Shown one piece after another: positions 17,869 through 25,528 of a DNA stretch of 64,000 nucleotides. The notes under the pieces were generated by a model. It saw only the letters and a list, made by a program, of their open reading frames with translations. It ran no database searches and had not been told where the DNA came from. The position numbers and the translations under genes are program-made. The DNA lies in contig JAPZUF010000008.1 in assembly GCA_027533395.1 (NCBI GenBank), positions 32,474 through 96,473 on the forward strand, read 5' to 3'. Each line of letters starts with the position of its first letter. Position 1 is the first letter of the stretch. Source of the DNA: Cyclobacteriaceae bacterium (GTDB lineage: Bacteria > Bacteroidota > Bacteroidia > Cytophagales > Cyclobacteriaceae).

Positions 17869-20319
17869 ATGAGAATTGTTCCCTTTTTTATATCGCTGGT
17901 GTTTACTGCCGGCTTTTTTTACATGCTCAGCATCAGCCACGAAATTGATGGTAATCGTATTCCACCTTTAGGAAAATTTCTCGATCCATTTCATGGATTT
18001 TGGCAAAATATTGAAAGCAATAACACCCAACCCAAGCAAGAAGAAAAATTACTAGGAGCAGTAAAAGATGAAGTGATCATTTACCATGATTCTTTGTTGA
18101 TTCCTCATCTTTTTGCAGAAAATGATGCTGACTTGTACCTCGCACAAGGCTACGTTACTGCCATGCACCGCTTGTGGCAAATGGAGTTTCAAACCCATGC
18201 TGCAGCAGGAAGAATTTCTGAAATTACTGGAGCTGGTAAAAATGACGCTGTGTTGAATTATGATCGCGGGCAGAGAAGATTAGGCATGGTTTACGCAGCA
18301 GAAAAAGCATTGGAAGGCATGTTATCTTCACCTGCATCGAAAGAAGCTGTTGAACAATATACGAAAGGTGTAAATGCTTATATCGAAACGCTCTCTTACA
18401 AAGATTTTCCATTTGAATACAAGCTACTCGACTACGCGCCAGAAAGCTGGACAACTTTAAAGTGCGCCTTGCTTCTAAGAAGCATGGCTCAAACATTAAA
18501 CATGGGCGATAAGGATATTGAAATGACCAACACTTTGCGCCTATTTGGAAAAGAGGCAGTTGACTTGTTGTTTCCAGACAGAGAAAAAGTGGGTGAACCG
18601 ATTGTATCGAAACCTAACCAATGGAATTTTCCAGCCATCTCGCTAGATGGAAAACCTCTTGCTTTGCCTGAAGAACTTATCCAATTGCAACAAAAAATTC
18701 CAGGGTCGGACCCGAACACTGGCAGTAACAATTGGGCAGTGCATGGTAGCAAAACAAGCACGGGTTCTCCTATGTTAAGCAGCGACCCACATTTAAATCT
18801 TAGTTTGCCTTCAATCTGGTTTGCCATTCAGTTGAAAACAAAAAATATGAATGTGATGGGCGCATCTTTACCGGGAGCACCTCATGTTATTATCGGTTTT
18901 ACTGACTCTGTTGCTTGGGCAGTAACTAATGCGCAACGCGATTTAGTGGATTGGTATCAAATAAAATTTAAGGATGATAAAAAAGATTCTTATCAACTAG
19001 ATGGCTCATGGATAAACAGCAAAAAAGTAATCGAGAAATTTACTGTCAGAGGTCGTGAAACATATATAGATACCGTAATTTATACACATTGGGGACCGGT
19101 TGTATATGATGAAAGTTACCAAGCTGAGGACAATTTAAAACATTATGCTTTCCGCTGGATTGCACACGATGTTTCTAATGAAAGTCAAACTTTTTATGAA
19201 TTAAATCGCGCTAAAAACTACCAAGACTATATGCAGGCTTTGAATTATTATAGCGGTCCTGCACAAAATTTTGCTTTTGCTTCTGTTCAAGGAGATGTAG
19301 CCATGCGCGTACAAGGAAAATTTCCTATACGAAGAAAGAACGAAGGTAAATTTGTTTTAGATGGTAGCCAGACTAGCAATGGATGGCAGGCTTTTATTCC
19401 TAATGAACAAAATGTAATGGAGAAAAACCCATTGCGTGGCTTTGTCAGCAGTGCCAATCAATATCCTGCTGATTCCACTTATCCTTATTACATCCATGCT
19501 CGCAGTTTTGAAGCTTACAGAAACAGGAGAATCAATGAAGTGCTTGGGAAGAGTAATCAAGTAAAAGTTGAAGACTTAATGCAGTTGCATAGCGATAATT
19601 ATAATATGAAAGCAGCGGAAAGCTTACCTTATTTTTTATCTACTATTGGTACTATCTCAGCGTTAAATAAAGCAGAGAAAAAAGCTTTTGACAAATTATC
19701 AAGTTGGGATTTTTATTATGATGTTGATTCTGAGGGTGCTTCCTATTATGAAGCCTGGTGGGATGCGCTGATGCCTTTACTCTGGGACGAATTTGATGTA
19801 GAGAAAACTTCTCTGACTTATCCGACTTCTTATCAAACCATTTACTTGTTAAAAAAATATCCAGAATTAAAATGGTTTGATTTTCAATCGACTCCGGAAA
19901 AAGAAAATGCACAAGTCATTTTATTAAAAGCGTTCAGAGAGAGTGTTCTTCAAATAGAAAACTGGAAAAAAGATAAAGGATTTGAAAAAGTAAGATGGGC
20001 AGACTATAAAGATAGTTATATCGGGCATTTACTAAGAGTTTCGGCACTCAATATCAAAGTACAACATGGTGGTAATCATGATATTGTTAATGCTCATTCT
20101 AAAACACACGGACCAAGTTGGCGCATGGTGAGCAGCTTAGAAAAAAATGGCATCAAGACTTGGGCAACCTATCCGGGAGGTCAATCGGGTAACCCGGGTA
20201 GTAGATATTATGATCGCTTTTTGTCGCATTGGACGAGTGGCCGATATTTCGAACTTGATTTTATGCAAGTGATTCCTGAACAACCACAGCAACTAACCAT
20301 CATTTTAAAACCTGAATAG
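17869..20319 (+). CDS. Penicillin acylase family Ntn hydrolase
   Basis: A protein of 816 residues with an N-terminal membrane/signal segment (residues 5-20). The α-chain region follows (RLWQMEFQTHAAAGRISEITG), then the autoprocessing junction TGSNNWAVHGSKT. Ser286 would become the N-terminal nucleophile of the β chain. SDPHLNLSLPSIWF, PGAPHVIIGFTDSVAWAVTNA and the late PGGQSGNPGSRYYD are conserved in this family. It is exported to the periplasm and cleaves an amide; β-lactam side chains, acyl-homoserine lactones and other N-acyl substrates are all possible. A small membrane-protein gene follows after 2 bp. Confidence 0.9.
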   Translation: MRIVPFFISLVFTAGFFYMLSISHEIDGNRIPPLGKFLDPFHGFWQNIESNNTQPKQEEKLLGAVKDEVIIYHDSLLIPHLFAENDADLYLAQGYVTAMHRLWQMEFQTHAAAGRISEITGAGKNDAVLNYDRGQRRLGMVYAAEKALEGMLSSPASKEAVEQYTKGVNAYIETLSYKDFPFEYKLLDYAPESWTTLKCALLLRSMAQTLNMGDKDIEMTNTLRLFGKEAVDLLFPDREKVGEPIVSKPNQWNFPAISLDGKPLALPEELIQLQQKIPGSDPNTGSNNWAVHGSKTSTGSPMLSSDPHLNLSLPSIWFAIQLKTKNMNVMGASLPGAPHVIIGFTDSVAWAVTNAQRDLVDWYQIKFKDDKKDSYQLDGSWINSKKVIEKFTVRGRETYIDTVIYTHWGPVVYDESYQAEDNLKHYAFRWIAHDVSNESQTFYELNRAKNYQDYMQALNYYSGPAQNFAFASVQGDVAMRVQGKFPIRRKNEGKFVLDGSQTSNGWQAFIPNEQNVMEKNPLRGFVSSANQYPADSTYPYYIHARSFEAYRNRRINEVLGKSNQVKVEDLMQLHSDNYNMKAAESLPYFLSTIGTISALNKAEKKAFDKLSSWDFYYDVDSEGASYYEAWWDALMPLLWDEFDVEKTSLTYPTSYQTIYLLKKYPELKWFDFQSTPEKENAQVILLKAFRESVLQIENWKKDKGFEKVRWADYKDSYIGHLLRVSALNIKVQHGGNHDIVNAHSKTHGPSWRMVSSLEKNGIKTWATYPGGQSGNPGSRYYDRFLSHWTSGRYFELDFMQVIPEQPQQLTIILKPE

Positions 20320-20321
20320 CC

Positions 20322-20672
20322 ATGCGATTTTTCCAACAATTGATTTTTATTTTGATAGTATCCACTGTTTTGTCTTTATGGTTGCCTTGGTGGAGTATTG
20401 CCATTGCAGGATTTTTAGGTGGTGCTATCTTCCATTCAGGTAAGAATTTTTTAGCTGGATTTTTAGCAATCATTATACTTTGGGGAAGTATGATTGGTTG
20501 GACGGAATGGCATGCTGCTTCAGATTTAACAACACGAGTTGCACAGATTTTTTCATTGAATAAACCTTTATTGATTGTAGTGACTTTATTAATTGGAGGA
20601 ATTGGAAGTGGATTAGCTGCTTTAACAGGATCGTATATAAGACCAAAAAAGAAGAAGAATTTATACTATTAA
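20322..20672 (+). CDS. Small membrane protein, unknown function
   Basis: A protein of 116 residues with four hydrophobic segments separated by short glycine-rich turns and a basic C-terminus (YIRPKKKKN). The start codon is 2 bp after the stop of the acylase gene, so it is co-transcribed. I recognise no family motif; topology is all that can be said. Confidence 0.6.
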   Translation: MRFFQQLIFILIVSTVLSLWLPWWSIAIAGFLGGAIFHSGKNFLAGFLAIIILWGSMIGWTEWHAASDLTTRVAQIFSLNKPLLIVVTLLIGGIGSGLAALTGSYIRPKKKKNLYY

Positions 20673-20696
20673 TCTTCTAATGTTCGAGATTAGGAG

Positions 20697-20726
20697 TTGG
20701 GAAATCGGACTGTTCCCTTATATTTG
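20697..20726 (+). promoter_or_regulatory. Bacteroidota-type promoter of the tRNA-Ser/tRNA-Arg pair
   Basis: TTG at 20697-20699, a 19-bp spacer and TATATTTG at 20719-20726 match the Bacteroidota TTG/TAnnTTTG consensus. The -7 box lies 38 bp before the mature 5' end of tRNA-Ser, which is compatible with a short precursor leader. Confidence 0.65.
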
Positions 20727-20764
20727 CAACTCTTTTTTCGGGGATGCCGGATAAAGAACTACAC

Positions 20765-20854
<90 letters not shown>

Positions 20855-20862
20855 TTGTATGG

Positions 20863-20936
20863 GGTCCGATAGCTCAACTGGATAGAGCAGCTGCCTTCTA
20901 AGCAGCAGGTTCGGGGTTCGAGTCCCTGTCGGATCA
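20863..20936 (+). tRNA. tRNA-Arg (anticodon TCT)
   Basis: The acceptor GGTCCGA pairs with TCGGATC with one G-U pair. The D arm is AGCTCAACTGGATAGAGCA, the anticodon loop CTTCTAA contains TCT, and the T arm is CGGGGTTCGAGTCCCTG. The gene lies 9 bp after tRNA-Ser and probably shares its transcript. Confidence 0.95.
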
Positions 20937-20977
20937 CAAAATTTTAAGAAAGTAGTTTATAATTCCATATATAATTC

Positions 20978-20985
20978 TACTTTTG
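20978..20985 (+). promoter_or_regulatory. -7 promoter box before tRNA-Pro
   Basis: TACTTTTG at 20978-20985 fits TAnnTTTG and lies 18 bp before the tRNA-Pro 5' end. No clear TTG is seen at the -33 distance. Confidence 0.5.
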
Positions 20986-21003
20986 CAGCCCTTAAAGATT
21001 ATT

Positions 21004-21077
21004 CGGGGTGTAGCGCAGTCCGGTAGCGCACCTGGTTTGGGACCAGGGGGTCCCAGGTTCGAATCCTGGTACCCCGA
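21004..21077 (+). tRNA. tRNA-Pro (anticodon TGG)
   Basis: The acceptor CGGGGTG pairs with TACCCCG. The D arm is TAGCGCAGTCCGGTAGCGCA, the anticodon stem CCTGG/CCAGG has loop TTTGGGA (TGG), and the T arm is CCAGGTTCGAATCCTGG. It is followed at once by a terminator. Its 3' half is duplicated 145 bp downstream. Confidence 0.95.
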
Positions 21078-21114
21078 CATGACCCGTCATAGTGAAAACT
21101 TTGACGGGTTTTTT
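21051..21114 (+). repeat. 64-bp direct repeat, copy 1: tRNA-Pro 3' end plus terminator
   Basis: This copy covers the T arm and 3' acceptor strand of the real tRNA-Pro and its terminator. It is identical at all 64 positions to 21196-21259; the copies diverge at the bases just outside (G versus T on the left, G versus A on the right). Confidence 0.9.
21082..21114 (+). terminator. Intrinsic terminator of tRNA-Pro
   Basis: ACCCGTCA (21082-21089) pairs with TGACGGGT (21102-21109) and is followed by a T run to 21114, 5 bp after the tRNA discriminator base. Confidence 0.85.
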
Positions 21115-21167
21115 GTTTTTAAATATCTTGTCAAAAGATTTCACTAGGGAAAACGTGGCTATAATTA

Positions 21168-21222
21168 GTAGCGCATGGCGCCTGGGCGCCAGCGTTCCCA
21201 GGTTCGAATCCTGGTACCCCGA
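21168..21222 (+). pseudogene. tRNA-Pro-like fragment with altered anticodon arm
   Basis: GTAGCGCA from the D arm and the entire T arm and acceptor 3' strand match tRNA-Pro. The 5' acceptor strand is absent, and the anticodon arm is replaced by a perfect TGGCGC-CTGG-GCGCCA hairpin with a 4-nt loop, so it cannot decode. It looks like the duplicated tail of a tRNA left by an insertion. Confidence 0.7.
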
Positions 21223-21259
21223 CATGACCCGTCATAGTGAAAACTTTGACGGGTTTTTT
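21196..21259 (+). repeat. 64-bp direct repeat, copy 2: duplicated tRNA-Pro 3' end plus terminator
   Basis: An exact copy of 21051-21114, lying 21 bp before the start codon of the GIY-YIG gene. The perfect identity suggests a recent or functionally maintained duplication. Confidence 0.9.
21227..21259 (+). terminator. Second copy of the tRNA-Pro terminator
   Basis: ACCCGTCA (21227-21234) pairs with TGACGGGT (21247-21254) and is followed by a T run ending at 21259. It would block read-through from the tRNA operon into the GIY-YIG gene. Confidence 0.8.
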
Positions 21260-21280
21260 ATTTGTCTTCATCATTTTAAA

Positions 21281-21529
21281 ATGTTTGTTGTTTACATTCT
21301 TTATAGCGATATCACTTCGCGCTTTTATATAGGGCAAACGGATGATTTAATTAACAGACTTAAAGAACATAATGCTGGTGAAACTCCTTCGATCAAAAAT
21401 GGAAAACCTTGGCGTGTCGTTTGGTCTGTTCAGGTTTCATCACGCTCAGAAGCTGTTATGCTTGAAACTAAAATTAAAAATCGTGGCGCTAAAAGATTTC
21501 TTCATGACAACGGCATTCTTACATGGTAG
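21281..21529 (+). CDS. GIY-YIG nuclease family protein (URI-like)
   Basis: A single-domain nuclease of 82 residues. VVYILYSD (GIY strand) at residue 3 is followed by RFYIGQTDDLINRLKEHN (YIG, with the catalytic Arg), then WRVVWSVQ, SEAVMLETKIKNRGAKRFL with the metal-binding Glu, and the family C-terminus. I chose the ATG at 21281 because an upstream in-frame extension would only translate the duplicated tRNA end and terminator. The family is metal-dependent DNA endonucleases. Its place directly behind a copied tRNA 3' end suggests a small mobile cassette. It is intact, unlike the related gene at 3554-3853. Confidence 0.88.
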   Translation: MFVVYILYSDITSRFYIGQTDDLINRLKEHNAGETPSIKNGKPWRVVWSVQVSSRSEAVMLETKIKNRGAKRFLHDNGILTW

Positions 21530-21755
21530 AGTATGGCATCAGTGAAATAAGTTGGAGCACTCACAACACAAAAGAAGAAAAAATATACATCAAAAAAGTA
21601 TCATCTATTTTTTTTCTATCACATCTAAAATTTCTTTTTATCCCAATACTCGACTACTACTTCATTCCATTTACCTTATTATAATAAAGTTTAACACGAA
21701 TATTGTTTTGAAAATATATTGGGAAAATTCAATTTGGATTCTTCTTAAACCTAGT

Positions 21756-23031
21756 ATGCGTTTCACTCTCGTTGCAGCTTTTATTTTTTTACTGGAAGTT
21801 TTCTGCAAGCTCAATGTTTGACTGATTTTAATAAACTTACCCCAGAACCAAGCATAGAAATTTTCAGTGGGTTTGGAAATGCAGTCTCTGTCTATGAAGA
21901 TTTTATAGCGGTAGGTATTCCATTTAGCGATTCTCTTGGAAGAGGTGTTGGTTTAGTTAAATTATATCAATTAGTAAATAATCAATGGATTAATATTGCA
22001 ACACTTAATCCAAAAGTAGTTTACGAGTGTATGCGTTTTGGAACTACATTACATCTTTCAAACAATTATTTGTTAATTAGTTCTCAACACAACAAAGGCA
22101 TCGTACATTTATTTATTTGAGAAGTAAGGAAATAACTGGGCATCATCAACAGAATTAATCATTTTATCAAATTCTTTTGCCACAAATTTCGGGACGTATC
22201 ATAATAACAATCTCGAAATATCTTATGACGAAAACATTATCGCGATAGCTGATGTCAACTATTCAGATGCCACAATGCCAAAAGATAGACGAGGGGCTAT
22301 TTTTATCTATCAAAAAATGAATGACGATGAATGGATCAATCAGACAACACCCTTTGTTTTAAAAGCATTAGAGAAAGACACAGCTGACTTTGGAAGCAGG
22401 GGAATTATCATAAAAGGAAATAGACTATTTACAGGAACAGCATTTACAAATTCTGGAACAATCTAGTTCTGGTTGTAAGCTCCCCCGAAAATTGGGCCAC
22501 GGAATTCTCTTTTTGAAAGGAAATTCGATTAAGGACCCAAGTGTAAGTAAAATCTTGTCTGATCTAAGAACTCGTTTGCGTTCTATCTCACTTATACACG
22601 AAAGACTATTGCACAAAGATCCACTCGAAAAAGTTAACATTGGATTTTACTTGGAAACACTTTTACGAGAAATTAAACAAGTTTCTGGTGTTCATCCTGA
22701 TTTCATTGAAATTCAAACTGACATTATGCAGTTTGAAATGAACTTAGATCCATTAACGAATCTTGGCTTTATTTTAAACGAGCTATTTACAAATTCAATT
22801 AAACATGCTTTTCCAAATGGTGAGAAGGGCATTATTAAAGTTCAATTTCAAGTAGAAGCTGATAAAAAAATATTGATATACTCAGATAATGGCGTAGGTA
22901 TTCCTGAAGATGTAAACTTAAACAACAGTAATTTGTTTGGCATTCAACTCATTAAAATATTCGCATCTCACATTCATGCAAAAGTTGAATTAACCAGCCA
23001 AAATGGAACACAATGGAAATTTATCTTTTAA
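21756..23031 (+). pseudogene. Decayed FG-GAP-like sensor histidine kinase
   Basis: The start MRFTLVAAFIF is followed by a 7-T tract (21784-21790); adding one T restores a signal peptide ending LQAQ and then a β-propeller-like stretch (GNAVSVYEDFIAVGIPF). At 22108-22119 a TTTA duplication shifts frame again, and a TAA at 22125-22127 stops the restored frame, which continues GNNWASSTELIILSN. Around 22460 the propeller jumps frame into a HisKA_2-type kinase end (LRSISLIHERLL, N-box NELFTNSIKHAF, G-box DNGVGIP). The membrane part and the phospho-acceptor histidine region are gone. The region 22492-23031 is still open and could make an orphan ATPase domain. Confidence 0.8.
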
Positions 23032-23032
23032 T

Positions 23033-24034
23033 ATGAATCAATTCTCAATTATAATAGTAGAAGATCAAGCCATTGTTGCTAATTACATTAAAGCCATTCT
23101 AGAAAATGTTGGCTATCATGTAATAGGTACATTTGCAACCGCAGAAGATGCATTACTCTATCTCCAAAATAATAAAGTTGATTTAGTTCTAATGGATATC
23201 ATGTTGGAAGGTAAACTTACTGGAATTGATGCTGCCAATATTTTAATCAAAACAAATAACATACCTATCATATTTCTCACGGCCTTATCAGACCCCGCAA
23301 CACTTGAGCTAGCCAAGCGAACAAGTCCTTATGCTTATATTGTTAAACCCTTTGAAGAAAATGACTTAGTGCATCGGGTTGCTTTTGCCATACAAAAGCA
23401 TAAATCAGATGCTGAACTTACTCGAACAAGATTGCAAGCAATATTCGAAGGACAAGAAATTGAAAAGAGAAGAATAAGCAAAGAACTACATGATGGCCTC
23501 GGACAACTTCTTAATAGAATCATGTTTGAAGTAGAAACTTTTTCAACAGCGCAAGATCTAACAACAAAAAAGCAAACCCTATCTCATCTTTGTAAAAAAG
23601 CAATCGCTGACATGCGAAGTGTAATATCAGAATTAATGCCTATGCATGTAATAGACTTTGATATTGTAACATCTTTGCGCGAGTTAAGTGTTGAGTTTCA
23701 AAATGAAAATTTAAACGTTCACTTCTTTACAAATGCTGAGAAGATAGGCCTACCGGAAAATACAAGATTTACTATATATAGAATTTGTCAGGAAATATTA
23801 AACAATGTTGGTAAGCATAGTCATGCAACACAATTAACCATTCAAATTAACCATGAAAATTCTTTACTTTCCATTACAATCGAAGATAACGGAACTGGTT
23901 TCGATTCAAATATTATAAAACTAGGAAATGGCCTACGAAATATTAAAGAGCGTGCGCTATCTATTCACGCAGAACTAACTATTTATAGCGAAATAAAAAA
24001 AGGTACTCTCATTCACTTTCAACTCCCCATTTAA
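23033..24034 (+). CDS. Response-regulator receiver fused to HisKA_3 histidine kinase
   Basis: A protein of 333 residues from the ATG at 23033, placed right after the previous stop (TAATATG); an upstream in-frame extension would overlap the kinase remnant. The receiver domain has acidic EDQ, phospho-acceptor DLVLMDIML and lysine YIVKPF. The HisKA_3 motif EIEKRRISKELHDGLGQLLN carries the histidine, and the HATPase has CQEILNNVGKHSHA, DNGTGFD and GNGLRNIKER. It is cytoplasmic, with no membrane segment. It likely took phosphate from the now broken sensor and passes it to the NarL-type regulator encoded 1 bp downstream. Confidence 0.88.
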   Translation: MNQFSIIIVEDQAIVANYIKAILENVGYHVIGTFATAEDALLYLQNNKVDLVLMDIMLEGKLTGIDAANILIKTNNIPIIFLTALSDPATLELAKRTSPYAYIVKPFEENDLVHRVAFAIQKHKSDAELTRTRLQAIFEGQEIEKRRISKELHDGLGQLLNRIMFEVETFSTAQDLTTKKQTLSHLCKKAIADMRSVISELMPMHVIDFDIVTSLRELSVEFQNENLNVHFFTNAEKIGLPENTRFTIYRICQEILNNVGKHSHATQLTIQINHENSLLSITIEDNGTGFDSNIIKLGNGLRNIKERALSIHAELTIYSEIKKGTLIHFQLPI

Positions 24035-24035
24035 T

Positions 24036-24680
24036 ATGATCACGCTTTTGCTAATTGACGACCATGAAATTTTTAGAGATGGAATAAAATCATATCTGGC
24101 AAATCAACATATTTTTGAGATCATGTACGAAGCAGGCGATTTACCTTCTGCTAAAAAAATAATTGAACACCATCAACCTAACATTATCATTTTAGATTTA
24201 AGTCTAGGCAACAAATCAGGAATTGATATATTGAAATTTGTAAAAGAAAATAATTTTGTATCGAAATGCTTAGTGCTTAGTATGCATGATGATAATGCGT
24301 ATATCAACCAATGCCTTTCATTAAACGCAGCCGGATATATCCTAAAGAATGAAAGTGGAACTGAGTTGTTAAAAGCGATACAGTTTATTTTAAAAGGAGA
24401 AACATACATATCGCATGGTGTTTCTAAAAATTTGCTAAAAAATTATCACCCTAAAAACAACTTAAAACAACCTGGTTTTGAAAGTAGTAAACTTACTACG
24501 CGGGAAGAAGAAATTATTTTACTGATTGAAAAAGGATTAACAACCCAACAAATTGCATCGAAGCTATTTATTAGTACAAAAACAGTTGAAACCCATAGAA
24601 GTAATTTATTTAAAAAACTAGAGGTAACAAATGCCATTGAGTTACTCAATAAAGCTAGGGCGTTAGGTATCTTAGATTAA
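24036..24680 (+). CDS. NarL/LuxR-type response regulator
   Basis: A protein of 214 residues. The receiver has LLIDDHEIFRDGI, the phospho-acceptor aspartate in IIILDLSLG, and YILKNESG with the conserved lysine. The C-terminal LuxR-type HTH is LTTREEEIILLIEKGLTTQQIASKLFISTKTVETHRSNLFKKL. It is the partner of the HisKA_3 kinase just upstream. About 95 bp separate it from the exported-protein run at 24776, which is a possible target (inference only). Confidence 0.92.
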   Translation: MITLLLIDDHEIFRDGIKSYLANQHIFEIMYEAGDLPSAKKIIEHHQPNIIILDLSLGNKSGIDILKFVKENNFVSKCLVLSMHDDNAYINQCLSLNAAGYILKNESGTELLKAIQFILKGETYISHGVSKNLLKNYHPKNNLKQPGFESSKLTTREEEIILLIEKGLTTQQIASKLFISTKTVETHRSNLFKKLEVTNAIELLNKARALGILD

Positions 24681-24775
24681 AAAGATTGTATTGACTTTAC
24701 CAAATACTATACCTGAAAATAGGTATTCGCAGTAATTTAAGCTTTAATTATATTTACTTTTTAAAGCTTTAATCT

Positions 24776-25501
24776 ATGCGCATTTTACTCCTAACACCAC
24801 TTCTGATGTTGTGTTTTTATGCCAACTACGGGCAAAAACTACAAATAACTCGGTTAGAATTAGTAAACGACCAATTGGTTGTCCATTATTCAATAGATGA
24901 TTCTAATCCAAACAACGAGTACTTAGTTTCGCTTTATGCTTCGAAAGATAACTTCTCTGCTCCACTTACAAAAGTATCGGGAGATATAGGTCAAGAAGTA
25001 AAACCCGGACAAAGAAAAGCTACCTGGAACATCAGAGCAGAATACGGAGATTTTGCCGGTCCATTGTCTGTTGAAGTTCGGGCCAATGTTTTTATTCCAT
25101 TCGCACGTATAAAGTCGGCATCGTTAAACAAAAAATATAAACGCGGAAAAAACTTATCTGTCGGGTGGCGACCTGGCAATACCAATCCTGTCCACATTGA
25201 ATTGTTTAAAGGAAGCACGCGCATGTCAGGTGAATTGAACCATCCTAATAATGGTAGCTTTTCAACTCAACTAGATAAAGGACTTAAACCTGGCAAAGAT
25301 TATAGATTGAAAATTACTGATTCGAAAACTCCATCCGAATTTGTGTATACCGAAAACTTCAGAATAAAAAGAAAATTTCCATTGCTTATTAAGTTGTTAC
25401 CAATTGCAGGTATTGCCGCTTTTCTTGGTGGCGGTGGCGGTGGTGGCGCAGAAACTGATAACAGTCTACCTAATCCGTCTGCCCCCCCTACCAACAACTA
25501 A
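24776..25501 (+). CDS. Exported two-domain protein with C-terminal membrane helix
   Basis: A protein of 241 residues with a signal peptide (cleavage near NYGQ). The first β-rich domain has a VKPGQRKATWNIRAEYGDF motif. The second (KRGKNLSVGWRPGN, HIELFKGSTRM, LKPGKDYRLKITD) resembles the Kre9/KNH-like Ser-Thr-rich anchor family. A membrane helix, LLIKLLPIAGIAAFLGG, follows, with a glycine run and a short Pro/Asn-rich tail. This suggests a periplasmic or surface protein tethered at its C-terminus. It is encoded 27 bp ahead of the giant T9SS protein. Function is unknown; the domain call is tentative. Confidence 0.6.
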   Translation: MRILLLTPLLMLCFYANYGQKLQITRLELVNDQLVVHYSIDDSNPNNEYLVSLYASKDNFSAPLTKVSGDIGQEVKPGQRKATWNIRAEYGDFAGPLSVEVRANVFIPFARIKSASLNKKYKRGKNLSVGWRPGNTNPVHIELFKGSTRMSGELNHPNNGSFSTQLDKGLKPGKDYRLKITDSKTPSEFVYTENFRIKRKFPLLIKLLPIAGIAAFLGGGGGGGAETDNSLPNPSAPPTNN

Positions 25502-25528
25502 TTCTTCTCCTTCTCTAAACTAACTTTT

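Noticed and set aside
20322..20672. Toxin or antitoxin partner of the acylase
   Set aside because: The protein is a plain four-helix membrane protein with no toxin features; only the operon position is clear.
21092..21280. N-terminal extension of the GIY-YIG frame (in-frame from 21092)
   Set aside because: It translates the tRNA-Pro terminator, the spacer and the duplicated tRNA end. The family's normal N-terminus starts at the ATG at 21281.
21530..21755. Possible small gene between the GIY-YIG gene and the kinase remnant
   Set aside because: The open stretch is AT-rich with no recognisable protein character and no plausible start context.
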